A DNA stretch of 64,000 nucleotides from Burkholderiales bacterium (GTDB lineage Bacteria; Pseudomonadota; Gammaproteobacteria; Burkholderiales; Burkholderiaceae_C), in the NCBI GenBank assembly GCA_003963005.1, contig RXJW01000024.1:1-64000 (forward strand), given 5' to 3'. The translations under genes and the position numbers were made by a program. Positions 29,768 through 37,320 of this stretch are shown one piece after another. Position 1 is the first letter of the stretch. Each line of letters begins with the position of its first letter. The notes beneath the pieces were generated by a model, which saw nothing but the letters and a program-made list of their open reading frames with translations, was not told the origin of the DNA and did not search any database.

Positions 29768-30025
29768 ATGGACAACGCCCAGGTTCTCAGCCACGTGCTG
29801 AGGCTTCTCGACGACGTGCTGAGCCTGAACGGCCGCGCCCAGACCTTCACCCGCGACACCGCCCTGCTCGGCGCCCTGCCCGAACTCGACTCGATGGCCG
29901 TGGTCAGCCTGATCACGGCGCTGGAGGAACAGCTCGGCCTCGCCGTGGACGATGACGACATCGACGGCGACACCTTCGCGACCGTCGGCTCGCTGGCGGA
30001 CTTCGTGTCCGCCCGCCTGGGTTGA
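29768..30025 (+). CDS. Acyl carrier protein of the XrtA module
   Basis: Carrier protein of 85 aa. The phosphopantetheine serine is Ser42 in ELDSMAVVSLI, followed by the acidic helix ALEEQLGLAVDDDDI. Its separation from fatty-acid genes and its position beside the ligase, decarboxylase and hydrolases make it a dedicated carrier. The TGA stop overlaps the TTG start of the next gene (TTGA), so hydrolase 2 is probably translationally coupled. Confidence 0.92.
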   Translation: MDNAQVLSHVLRLLDDVLSLNGRAQTFTRDTALLGALPELDSMAVVSLITALEEQLGLAVDDDDIDGDTFATVGSLADFVSARLG

Positions 30026-30825
30026 CCCCTCCCGCCGACGTCTTCTTCCTGCCCGCCGACGGCGGCGAGCAGCGCCTGTGCCTGTTCCATGCGCCGGCCG
30101 GCGCACCGCGCAGCCGGGTGCTCTACCTGCATCCGTTCGCGGAGGAGATGAACAAGTCGCGCCGCATGGCCGCCCTCGCCTGCCGGGCGCTGGCCGATGC
30201 GGGCCACGCGGTCCTGCAGATCGACCTGCGCGGCTGCGGCGATTCCTCGGCTGACTTCGGCGACGCCACCTGGGCCGACTGGCTGGCGGATGTGCGCCTG
30301 GCCCTGGCCTGGCTGGATGCGCGCATGCCCGGCACCCCGCTGTGGCTGTGGGGCCTGCGCGCCGGCTGCCTGCTGGCCGCCGCCGACTGGGGCCGGCCGG
30401 TGAACCACCTGTTCTGGCAGCCGATGCCCAGCGGCAAGCTGGCGCTGCAGCAGTTCCTGCGCCTGAAGCTCGCAGCCGAGATGGCGGGCGGCGCCAGCAA
30501 GGGCCAGATGGACGCGATGAAGACCGAGCTGGGCGCCGGCCGCGCCGTCGACATCGCCGGCTACCGGCTGGCCGCAGCACTGGCCAGCGGGCTGGAGGCC
30601 GCCCGGCTCGCGCCCACGGGCGCGCCCGGCCGCGTCGAATGGCTGGAAGTGAGCACGCGGGAGGACGCCGCGTTCAGCCCCGTCAGCGAGCAGGCCCTCA
30701 AGACCTGGCAGGACGCCGGCTGGGCCGTGCGCGCGCAGATCGTCACGGGCCCCGGCTTCTGGGCCACGAGCGAGATCGAGCTGGCGCCTGCCCTGATCAC
30801 CCGCACGGTGGAGGCGCTGGCATGA
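30022..30825 (+). CDS. XrtA-associated hydrolase 2, apparently without a catalytic triad
   Basis: Alpha/beta-hydrolase-fold protein, 267 aa, likely TTG start at 30022 overlapping the carrier-protein stop. The fold is evident (RVLYLHPFAEEMNKSRRM, LQIDLRGCGDSS), but the nucleophile elbow reads WGLRAGC with Arg113 where Ser or Cys is expected. The C-terminal site that should carry the His reads GPGFWATSEIE. It matches the hydrolase 2 family of exosortase A loci (TIGR03101-like). It may be a pseudoenzyme, partner or binding protein to hydrolase 1, encoded 73 bases downstream. Confidence 0.85.
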   Translation: MTPPADVFFLPADGGEQRLCLFHAPAGAPRSRVLYLHPFAEEMNKSRRMAALACRALADAGHAVLQIDLRGCGDSSADFGDATWADWLADVRLALAWLDARMPGTPLWLWGLRAGCLLAAADWGRPVNHLFWQPMPSGKLALQQFLRLKLAAEMAGGASKGQMDAMKTELGAGRAVDIAGYRLAAALASGLEAARLAPTGAPGRVEWLEVSTREDAAFSPVSEQALKTWQDAGWAVRAQIVTGPGFWATSEIELAPALITRTVEALA

Positions 30826-30902
30826 GCACTGCGCCGGGCCGTCCCAAGCAAGCTCGCTCCCGCCTGGCGGAACAGCGCGCAGCGCGAAGGTTGGACCAAT
30901 GA
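30822..30902 (+). other. 26-codon coupling ORF inserted between hydrolases 2 and 1
   Basis: An ATG at 30822 overlaps the hydrolase 2 stop (ATGA) and opens a 26-residue, Arg/Ala-rich ORF (MSTAPGRPKQARSRLAEQ...). It ends in a TGA that overlaps the hydrolase 1 ATG at 30899 (again ATGA). The composition is polar and basic, without a recognisable domain. A purine-rich GCGCGAAGG lies just before the hydrolase 1 start. It may act only to carry ribosomes from one gene to the next, or be a dispersed repeat element that landed in frame. Confidence 0.45.
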
Positions 30903-31744
30903 CCGTGCGCGAATCGGTGCTCGGCTTCGCCTGCGAGGGTGAGCCCCTGGTCGGCATCCTGGCGGAGCCCGCGGAAGGCCCGCTGGCCGACGTGGGCGTG
31001 ATCATCATCGTCGGCGGGCCGCAGTACCGGGCGGGCAGCCACCGGCAGTTCACGCTGCTGGCGCGCGACCTGGCACGGCAAGGCTTCGCGGCGCTGCGCT
31101 TCGACTACCGTAGCATGGGCGACAGCGGCGGCGAGCCGCGCGACTTTCTCGGCGTGGACGCAGACATCGCCGCCGCCATTGACGCCCTGATCGCCGCCCG
31201 GCCGGGTGTCAGGCGCGTGGCGCTCTGGGGCCTGTGCGATGCGGCTTCGGCCGCCCTGCTCTACCTGGAGGCCACCCGCGATGCACGCGTGGCCGGCCTC
31301 ACCCTGCTCAACCCCTGGGTACGCTCTGCCGCGTCCCTCGCCCAGGCTCACGTGAAGCACTACTACTGGCGCCGCCTGCGCGAGAAGTCGTTCTGGCTGA
31401 AGCTGCTGCGGGGTGGCGTGGGTGCCCGGGCGCTGGGCGCGCTGGCCAGCAATTTGCGCCTGGCCCGCCGCGCCGGCCGCCCCACCGACAGCCGCAGCTT
31501 CCAGGACCGCATGGCCGCCGGGCTGCGCGGCTTCACCGGCCCAGTGCTGCTGATCCTCAGTGGGGATGACTACACTGCGCGCGAGTTCACGGCACACGCC
31601 GAGACTTCGCCGGCCTGGCAGGGCGTGCTGGACGCCGGCCGCATCACCCGTTGCGAACTGGCCGAGGCTGACCACACCTTCTCGGATCCATCACAGGCGG
31701 CCGCGGCCCACGACGCCACTCTCCATTGGTTGCACAAGGTTTGA
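30899..31744 (+). CDS. XrtA-associated hydrolase 1 (alpha/beta hydrolase)
   Basis: Alpha/beta-hydrolase of 281 aa. An oxyanion-side IIIVGGPQYRAGSHRQF motif is followed by FDYRSMGDSGG, and the nucleophile elbow WGLCDAASA carries Cys113 in place of Ser. Asp in LSGDDYT and His in EADHTFSD complete a likely Cys-Asp-His triad. This pattern is that of the hydrolase 1 family of exosortase A loci (TIGR03100-like). A thioesterase-type release of the product from the nearby carrier protein is a reasonable but unproven role. Confidence 0.88.
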   Translation: MTVRESVLGFACEGEPLVGILAEPAEGPLADVGVIIIVGGPQYRAGSHRQFTLLARDLARQGFAALRFDYRSMGDSGGEPRDFLGVDADIAAAIDALIAARPGVRRVALWGLCDAASAALLYLEATRDARVAGLTLLNPWVRSAASLAQAHVKHYYWRRLREKSFWLKLLRGGVGARALGALASNLRLARRAGRPTDSRSFQDRMAAGLRGFTGPVLLILSGDDYTAREFTAHAETSPAWQGVLDAGRITRCELAEADHTFSDPSQAAAAHDATLHWLHKV

Positions 31745-31754
31745 CGTTGCCATC

Positions 31755-32447
31755 ATGAAAGCCCTGATTCCGTTCTGCCTGGGACTGGCCACCCTGCTGC
31801 CCGCCGGCTCTGCGATGGCGCAGGCCGAACGTCAATGCGGCTCCCTCAAGACGCACTACGGCCCGTTCGACTACCGCACGGCCAACGAGCAGCAGAAGTC
31901 CATCGTGGAGGACGCGCACTTCACGCCCGGCGTCGAAACCCTGACGGCCGGCAAGACCGGCTCCTTCGGCGGCGACATCCGCTACACGCTGTTCGCCTTC
32001 CCCAACCACCCGCGTGCGCTGCTGGCCATGGAACGCCTGGTGGAGAAGGAACGTCGCAACCCGGCGCGGGACGCCCAGTACACCGTCGAGTGCTACTACG
32101 AGCGCGCGCTGCGCTGGCGCCCGAACGACCACATCGTGCGCCTGCTCTACGCCAACTTCCTGATCAAGCAGAAGCAGACCGACGAGGCGCAGCGCCATGT
32201 GGACTTCGTGGCCGACGCCACGCAGGACAACCCCTTCGCCCAGTTCAACGCCGGCATGCTCTACCTGGACATGAAGCTGTACGACAAGGCCCTCGTCCAG
32301 GCGCATCGCGTGATGGCCATGGGCATGGAGCGGCGGGAGCTTCGCGAGCGACTGACGGCGGCGGGGCGGTGGGTGGAACCACCGCCGGAGGCCGCCTCCG
32401 CGCCGGCTTCCGGTGCGTCGGCGCCTGCCTCCGGCCCGTCGAGCTGA
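31755..32447 (+). CDS. Exported TPR-like protein of the polysaccharide locus
   Basis: Secreted 230-aa protein with signal peptide 1-22 (ending AMA). The mature part has helical TPR-like pairs (RYTLFAFPNHPRALLAMERL, YYERALRWRPNDHIVRLLYANFLI, NAGMLYLDMKLYDKALVQAHRV). The C-terminus is a low-complexity tail of Ala, Pro and Ser with the repeated APASG. Its position among XrtA genes suggests a periplasmic assembly or scaffold role. It does not carry a PEP-CTERM signal. The start at 31755 is supported by the signal peptide; the ribosome binding site is weak. Confidence 0.8.
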   Translation: MKALIPFCLGLATLLPAGSAMAQAERQCGSLKTHYGPFDYRTANEQQKSIVEDAHFTPGVETLTAGKTGSFGGDIRYTLFAFPNHPRALLAMERLVEKERRNPARDAQYTVECYYERALRWRPNDHIVRLLYANFLIKQKQTDEAQRHVDFVADATQDNPFAQFNAGMLYLDMKLYDKALVQAHRVMAMGMERRELRERLTAAGRWVEPPPEAASAPASGASAPASGPSS

Positions 32448-32449
32448 GC

Positions 32450-33388
32450 ATGCCGGCCGTGCGGCGCGTGAGCGTCGTCATTCCCTGCTACAACGCGGAA
32501 CGCTACATCGCAGCCACGCTGGAAGCGGTGCTCGCGCAGGCGGGCAGCGAGCTCGAGGTCATCGTCGTGGACGACGGCTCCCGGGACGGCTCCGCGGCAC
32601 GGGTGGCACGCGAATTCCCGCAGGTGCGCCTGATCCGCAAGGCCAATGGCGGCGTGGCCGCGGCCCGCAACGCCGGCATTGCGGCCGCGAGCCACGACTG
32701 GGTTGCCTTCTGCGATGCCGACGACATCTGGCTGCCGGGCAAGCTGGCCGCCCAGTTCGACGCCATGGACGCGACACCCGGCTGCCGCATGAGCTACACC
32801 GCCTGGCACGTCTGGCACAGCGCCGAGCCGCACCCCGATGAGGCGCTGCTCGCCGAACTGCGGGCGGCTGCGGACGATTTCTCGCGCTGGCGAGGCGCCA
32901 CCGGCTGGCTCTACCCCGAACTGCTGCTGGACTGTGTCGTCTGGACGTCCACGGTGTTGATGGAGCGGCGCCTGCTCGACGAGATCGGCGGCTTCCCGAC
33001 CGACCTGCGCGTCGGCGAGGACTACGACCTGTGGCTGCGCGCCTCGCGCGTCACCTGCATCGAGCGCGTGGCACGCCCCTTCGCGCTCTACCGCCAGCAT
33101 CCCCAGAGCATCACGCGCAGCGCACCGAGCGCCAACTACAAGGGGCGCGTCATCCAGAGCGCCATCGACCGCTGGGGCTATGCGGGCCCCGACGGGCGCC
33201 GGGCCGACGCAGGCATCGTGCGCGAGATGCTGGCCAAGACCTGGAGCGACTACGCCGCCGCGCAGATCAGCGCCGGCCAGCGCGCCGCCGGGCGGGCCAG
33301 CGCCCGCGAGGCCCTGCGCCTGGCCGCCGGCCACCTGCCGGCCTGGAAGCTGCTGCTGAAGTCCTGGCTGCCCCGGCGCGCCGCCTGA
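32450..33388 (+). CDS. Family 2 glycosyltransferase
   Basis: Cytoplasmic inverting glycosyltransferase of 312 aa with a GT-A fold. It shows SVVIPCYNAERYI at the N-terminus, VDDGSRDGS as the nucleotide-binding DDGS, FCDADDIW as the metal-binding DxD region, and GEDYDLWLRAS as the ED catalytic-base motif. It begins two bases after the TPR-like gene stop, so it belongs to the same operon. It probably adds one sugar to the lipid-linked repeat unit. Confidence 0.88.
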   Translation: MPAVRRVSVVIPCYNAERYIAATLEAVLAQAGSELEVIVVDDGSRDGSAARVAREFPQVRLIRKANGGVAAARNAGIAAASHDWVAFCDADDIWLPGKLAAQFDAMDATPGCRMSYTAWHVWHSAEPHPDEALLAELRAAADDFSRWRGATGWLYPELLLDCVVWTSTVLMERRLLDEIGGFPTDLRVGEDYDLWLRASRVTCIERVARPFALYRQHPQSITRSAPSANYKGRVIQSAIDRWGYAGPDGRRADAGIVREMLAKTWSDYAAAQISAGQRAAGRASAREALRLAAGHLPAWKLLLKSWLPRRAA

Positions 33389-33395
33389 GCCGCGC

Positions 33396-34514
33396 TCAGC
33401 GGCCGTGCGCCGCCCGTTCGAGCACGGCGCGATAGACCTCGAAGTGGCCTTCGACACTGCGCCGCCACGAAAAGCGGCGCGCCCACGCGATGCCCTCGGC
33501 AGCCTTCGCGGCCCGGGCATGGGCCGGCATCGCCAGGACCTCCTGGAGCGAGGCCAGCCACCCGTCGAAGTCCTCGGGCGGGTGGGTCCAGGACAGCGGG
33601 CCGACGAGATCCACGAGGCTGCTGACCGGGCTGAACAGCACCGGCGTGCCCGCGGCCTGCGCCTCCACGGCCGGGAAGCCGAAGCCTTCGTACAGCGTGG
33701 GATAGAGCGCCGCCTGCGCGCCGCGATACAGGGTCACCAGCTCCCCATCGTCGACGAACGGGGCGAAATGCACCCGGCCGCGCAAGGCAGGCGGCACACG
33801 GTCCAGCGGGGCGGTGCCGGCCCCGAAGCCGCAGCCGATCAGGTGCAGGTCATCGCGGCCGCAGCGGGCCAGCAGTTCCAGCGCCCAGTCGAAGCGCTTG
33901 CGCGGCTGAGGACCGCCCAGGTAGAGCAGGTAGGGCGCACCCGCGAGCGCCTCGGTCAGCACCGCCGGCAGGGGCGAGCGCTGCTCGCTGAAGAACTCGT
34001 CGCCGATGCCGTGCGGCACGACGCTCAGGCGGTCCTTCAGGAAGGGCCACCTCGCGGCGATGTCCCGCCGCGACGACTCGCTGATGGTGATGACGTGCGC
34101 GCATCGCCGATAGGCCAGCCCCTGCACCTCATGCAGATAGTGCCGGTCCAGGCCGCGACGGTCTTCCTCCCACAGCACGGTGTCGTGGATGGTCACCACG
34201 CTCGGCACGGGTTGCCAGACGGGCAGCGTGTTCTCGGCGCCGTGCAGCAGCTGCACGCCGGACTTGCGCAGCCGCAGCGGCAGGCCCAACTGCTCCCAGA
34301 GCTGGAAGCGGTCGCCGCGGAAGTCGAACACCTCGGCCCGGCCGAGCAGGGGCTGCGGCACCTTGAACGGCTGGCTCGGGTTGTGGCCGTACGCCGTCCA
34401 GCGGACATCGTCACCGGCCTGGGTGTTGCGCAGCAGCTCCTGCACATAGCGCCCCGTGCCCCGCAGATGGGGAACGTTCAGCGTGCGGGCAATGATGCCG
34501 ATTTGCAGGGTCAT
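33396..34514 (-). CDS. Family 4 glycosyltransferase
   Basis: Cytoplasmic retaining glycosyltransferase of the GT-B fold, 372 aa. Features are the N-terminal IIARTLNVPHLRGTGRYV, VHDTVLWEEDR and VITISESSRRDI in the acceptor half. The C-terminal half has YLGGPQPRKRFDW, PTLYEGFGFPAVEAQAAGTPVL (the conserved E-x7-E donor motif) and a closing helix. It ends seven bases from the convergent GT2 gene. It is the last gene of an operon with the SDR and GMC genes, so it may use the product they make or modify. Confidence 0.88.
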   Translation of the reverse strand: MTLQIGIIARTLNVPHLRGTGRYVQELLRNTQAGDDVRWTAYGHNPSQPFKVPQPLLGRAEVFDFRGDRFQLWEQLGLPLRLRKSGVQLLHGAENTLPVWQPVPSVVTIHDTVLWEEDRRGLDRHYLHEVQGLAYRRCAHVITISESSRRDIAARWPFLKDRLSVVPHGIGDEFFSEQRSPLPAVLTEALAGAPYLLYLGGPQPRKRFDWALELLARCGRDDLHLIGCGFGAGTAPLDRVPPALRGRVHFAPFVDDGELVTLYRGAQAALYPTLYEGFGFPAVEAQAAGTPVLFSPVSSLVDLVGPLSWTHPPEDFDGWLASLQEVLAMPAHARAAKAAEGIAWARRFSWRRSVEGHFEVYRAVLERAAHGR

Positions 34515-34524
34515 GGCGGGGCGG

Positions 34525-35919
34525 TCAGGCGCGGCGCGCCTTCAGGTGGTCGGCGAGTCGCAGGGCGAGCGCGGCGATCGTGAGACCGGTGTTGGCGATG
34601 CCGCTGGACGGAATGACCGAGCCGTCGCAGACGTAGAGGTTGGCAAGGCCGTGCACGCGGCAATCGGTGTCGCACACGCCGTCATCGGCGGTCGCTGCCA
34701 TGCGGGCGGTGCCGGAATGATGGGCACCCGTGCGCAGGTCGTCGAGCCAGCCGGGGAACTCGCGCGCGCTGCGGGTGATCGGCGCCAGCCACGCCAGCAC
34801 GTCCGCGACGGAGCTGCGCAGGTCCTGCTCGTAGGCCGGCGTGAAGCGCCAGTCGCGCTTGCGCGTGCGGCCGTCGGCCCAGATCGACAGGGTCTGCGCG
34901 GGCGGCATCTGCGCGCACATGAGCAGCGTGTAGTGGCGCGTGGGCAGGTGGATGCCGAACTTGAAGGACAGGATGTCCAGCACGTCGTCCCAATGCTTGA
35001 ACAGCTTGAGATAGGTCAGCGGGTTCCAGGGATTGCGCCGCAGGTCGTTCAGCACGCTGCCCACGCGCTCGCGCCGGCTGTCGCGGTAGTAGGCTGCGGC
35101 CGGCCGGAGCTGGAAGGAGATGTGCATGCCGCCGCGCTTCACCACCAGCGGCAGGCGCAGGTTGCCGTCGGTGCCCGGCACGCGGTAGTTCCACAGCCGG
35201 TACAGCGGCACCGTGACCTGCACCTCCCCGACGAAGCCCATCGGATGGTCCTCATAGTGGAAGCCGGCATGCCGCAAGGCCGGCAGCGGGTGGCGCGCGG
35301 CGAGCTTCTGCAGCAGCACCGGCGATCCCAGCCCGCCGGCGCACAGCACGAACTGCTCCGCGGCCAGCGCTCGCTGACGGCCCGCTTCGTCGATCGTCAG
35401 GCTGACGACACGGTCCTGCGCATCGACGTCGATGTCCACGACATCCGCCTGCACGACCTTCACGCGCCCCTGCAGCTTCAGCGACGTCCAGAGGTTGCGC
35501 GGCCATTGCGGGTAGTACAGCCCCTGGAGCAGCCCGTCGGGCACGCCCAGCTCCGCGTAGCGCCGGCGCAGGGCCACGATGGCCTCGCGAACGACGGTCA
35601 GCGGCACGCCGGACAGCGGCGCAAAGGCCTGCTCGTAGTAGGGATCGAGCGCCGATTTCGGCAGGGGCCACTGGGTGGCGAAGATATCTTCCTCGATCTC
35701 GATCAGGCCGTTGTGCCAGAGCTGCGTGGAGCCCCCCAGCCCGGCGCCGAAATGCGGCTCCGTGACGGCCGGCTTGCCGACGTCGATGACCGGGTAACGC
35801 GGGTCGATCACCTCCGCGCCCCGCTCGACGAGCGTCACTTCATGCGTGTCGGACAGCGCGTGGGCCAGCATGCAGCCGCCCAGCCCCGCGCCGACGATGA
35901 CCAGGCTCGGCTTACTCAT
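34525..35919 (-). CDS. GMC-family FAD oxidoreductase in the polysaccharide locus
   Basis: Flavoprotein of 464 aa. The N-terminal Rossmann motif VIVGAGLGGCMLAHAL binds FAD, and FGAGLGGSTQLWHNG is the second flavin-contact region. The C-terminal block HHSGTARM ... DGSVIPSSGIANTGLTIAALALRLADHL holds the His and Asn active-site residues of GMC oxidoreductases. These enzymes oxidise alcohols, often on sugars. Being coupled (ATGA) to an SDR gene and ten bases before a glycosyltransferase gene suggests oxidation of a sugar alcohol or lipid-linked glycan. The precise substrate is unknown. Confidence 0.85.
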   Translation of the reverse strand: MSKPSLVIVGAGLGGCMLAHALSDTHEVTLVERGAEVIDPRYPVIDVGKPAVTEPHFGAGLGGSTQLWHNGLIEIEEDIFATQWPLPKSALDPYYEQAFAPLSGVPLTVVREAIVALRRRYAELGVPDGLLQGLYYPQWPRNLWTSLKLQGRVKVVQADVVDIDVDAQDRVVSLTIDEAGRQRALAAEQFVLCAGGLGSPVLLQKLAARHPLPALRHAGFHYEDHPMGFVGEVQVTVPLYRLWNYRVPGTDGNLRLPLVVKRGGMHISFQLRPAAAYYRDSRRERVGSVLNDLRRNPWNPLTYLKLFKHWDDVLDILSFKFGIHLPTRHYTLLMCAQMPPAQTLSIWADGRTRKRDWRFTPAYEQDLRSSVADVLAWLAPITRSAREFPGWLDDLRTGAHHSGTARMAATADDGVCDTDCRVHGLANLYVCDGSVIPSSGIANTGLTIAALALRLADHLKARRA

Positions 35920-36953
35920 CGGGCCACCAGACCTTCGGCCTGCAACCACGGCACGCAGGAGGCCACGCCCTGTTCGAAAGAAACGGCCGGCGCCCAGGCC
36001 AGCAGGCGCCGGGCCTTGCCGTTGGCAAACGCGATCGGGAAGGTCTCGCGCATGACCCGGCCTGCCGGGGGCCAGGGCGCGGGCGCCGGCTGCCAGCCGC
36101 CCAGCGACTTGAGCTTGCGCACCACGCGCGACACCAGGCCCGGATGCGCCTGCGGCGCCTGTGCAGCCCAATAACGCATCGCCTCGGCGGACGACAGGTC
36201 GACGACCCGCGGCGCCGGGGACACCAGCGCCGCAAAGGCACCGATGAACGTGCCCCAGCTGACCGGCTGGTCAGCATTGATGAACATGGCCTGCCCGAGC
36301 GCCTCGTCACGCGTCAGCGCGGCATCGATGGCGGCGCAGAGGTCATCGACATGCAGCGCATTGCAGACGCCACAGCCGCCGTCGAACATCGTCAATTCGC
36401 CGGCACGCGCCTGCTCGACGACCTGGCGCACGAAATGGCTGCCCGGCCCGTACACCACCGTCGGGCGCAGGATGACGGCTGCGAGGTCGCCGCGGTCGAT
36501 GGCGGCCTGCACGATCTCTTCCTGCTCCGCCTTGGAGTCGGAGTAGTCGTGGTCGTAGCGGCCGATGCGGGCGGTGTCTTCGAAGGCTGCTTCGGGCCCG
36601 GGCACGGGACCGTGCACCGACATGCTGCTGATGTGCACGAAGCGCCGCACGCGGGCCGCCGCGGCGGCCTGCACCAGCACGCGGGTGGCCTCGGGGCCGC
36701 GGTCGCCATGGGCCAGGTGCACGACGGCATCACAGCCCGCCAGGGCCTGCTGCACTTGCGCCGGCCTGAGCAGGTCCGCCACGACGGCGCGCTGCCCGCG
36801 ACCCCGGAGCGCGACGGCCGAGGCTTCGCTGCGCACCATGCAGACGTGGGCCTGACCCACCGCGCCGGCAAACCGAGCGGCCAGCCGGCTGCCGATGAAC
36901 CCGGACGCACCGGTGATCAGGCAACACGCGGGGCGCGATGGGGTCAGGGACAT
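35916..36953 (-). CDS. NAD-dependent epimerase/dehydratase (extended SDR)
   Basis: Cytoplasmic extended SDR, 345 aa. It has the TGASGFIGS NAD-binding loop, VVHLAH, HISSMSVHG, the active-site YSDSK (YxxxK) and RPTVVYGPG typical of sugar-nucleotide epimerases/reductases. The gene starts the SDR-GMC-GT4 operon; its stop overlaps the GMC start in ATGA. The ending beyond residue 270 is longer than minimal epimerases and may bind the substrate. Whether it is an epimerase, reductase or dehydratase is undecided. Confidence 0.85.
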   Translation of the reverse strand: MSLTPSRPACCLITGASGFIGSRLAARFAGAVGQAHVCMVRSEASAVALRGRGQRAVVADLLRPAQVQQALAGCDAVVHLAHGDRGPEATRVLVQAAAAARVRRFVHISSMSVHGPVPGPEAAFEDTARIGRYDHDYSDSKAEQEEIVQAAIDRGDLAAVILRPTVVYGPGSHFVRQVVEQARAGELTMFDGGCGVCNALHVDDLCAAIDAALTRDEALGQAMFINADQPVSWGTFIGAFAALVSPAPRVVDLSSAEAMRYWAAQAPQAHPGLVSRVVRKLKSLGGWQPAPAPWPPAGRVMRETFPIAFANGKARRLLAWAPAVSFEQGVASCVPWLQAEGLVAR

Positions 36954-37320
36954 GCTGTGGGCGAATCAGGAACCGTGCCGCCCCGCGACGGCAGCGGAGC
37001 ACGCGACGCCCGGGATCCGGGCGGCCCGCATGATAGTGGACGCATGGGGCGCGGACGGGCGTTCGGACTGCCCACTCGTGGGGTGTTCGGCCGTATGCCG
37101 CGGACTACACTCCAGGCGCTTTTGCGTGTCGGACTCCTGTTCCTGAGCCGTGCAGCACCGACCGCCTCCAGGCCCCGTCGGCTGCTGCGCCCGGCGACCG
37201 GTGCGCATGCCGCGCTGGCGCTGCCCGCGTACGGCCGGGCACCCAGGTGCCGGCATGCGAATGCGGCGCAGGCCAAGGTGGCATCTTTGCCAGCGCACAT
37301 TTCCTGGATTCTGACCATCG
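36954..37320. other. 367-bp gap between divergent tailoring operons
   Basis: No gene is supported here on either strand. A TACACT at 37106-37111 could be a weak -10 toward the tandem-GNAT gene, but there is no matching -35. The region is high-GC and carries no obvious repeat or known regulatory RNA. Confidence 0.5.

Noticed and set aside
37279-37290. TGGCATCTTTGC as a sigma-54 promoter before the tandem-GNAT gene
   Set aside because: The GG and GC dinucleotides are 7 bases apart instead of 10, so the spacing is wrong for sigma-54.
36954-37320. Small genes in the gap between the SDR and tandem-GNAT genes
   Set aside because: Several short open frames exist on both strands but none has a ribosome binding site, domain or plausible composition.
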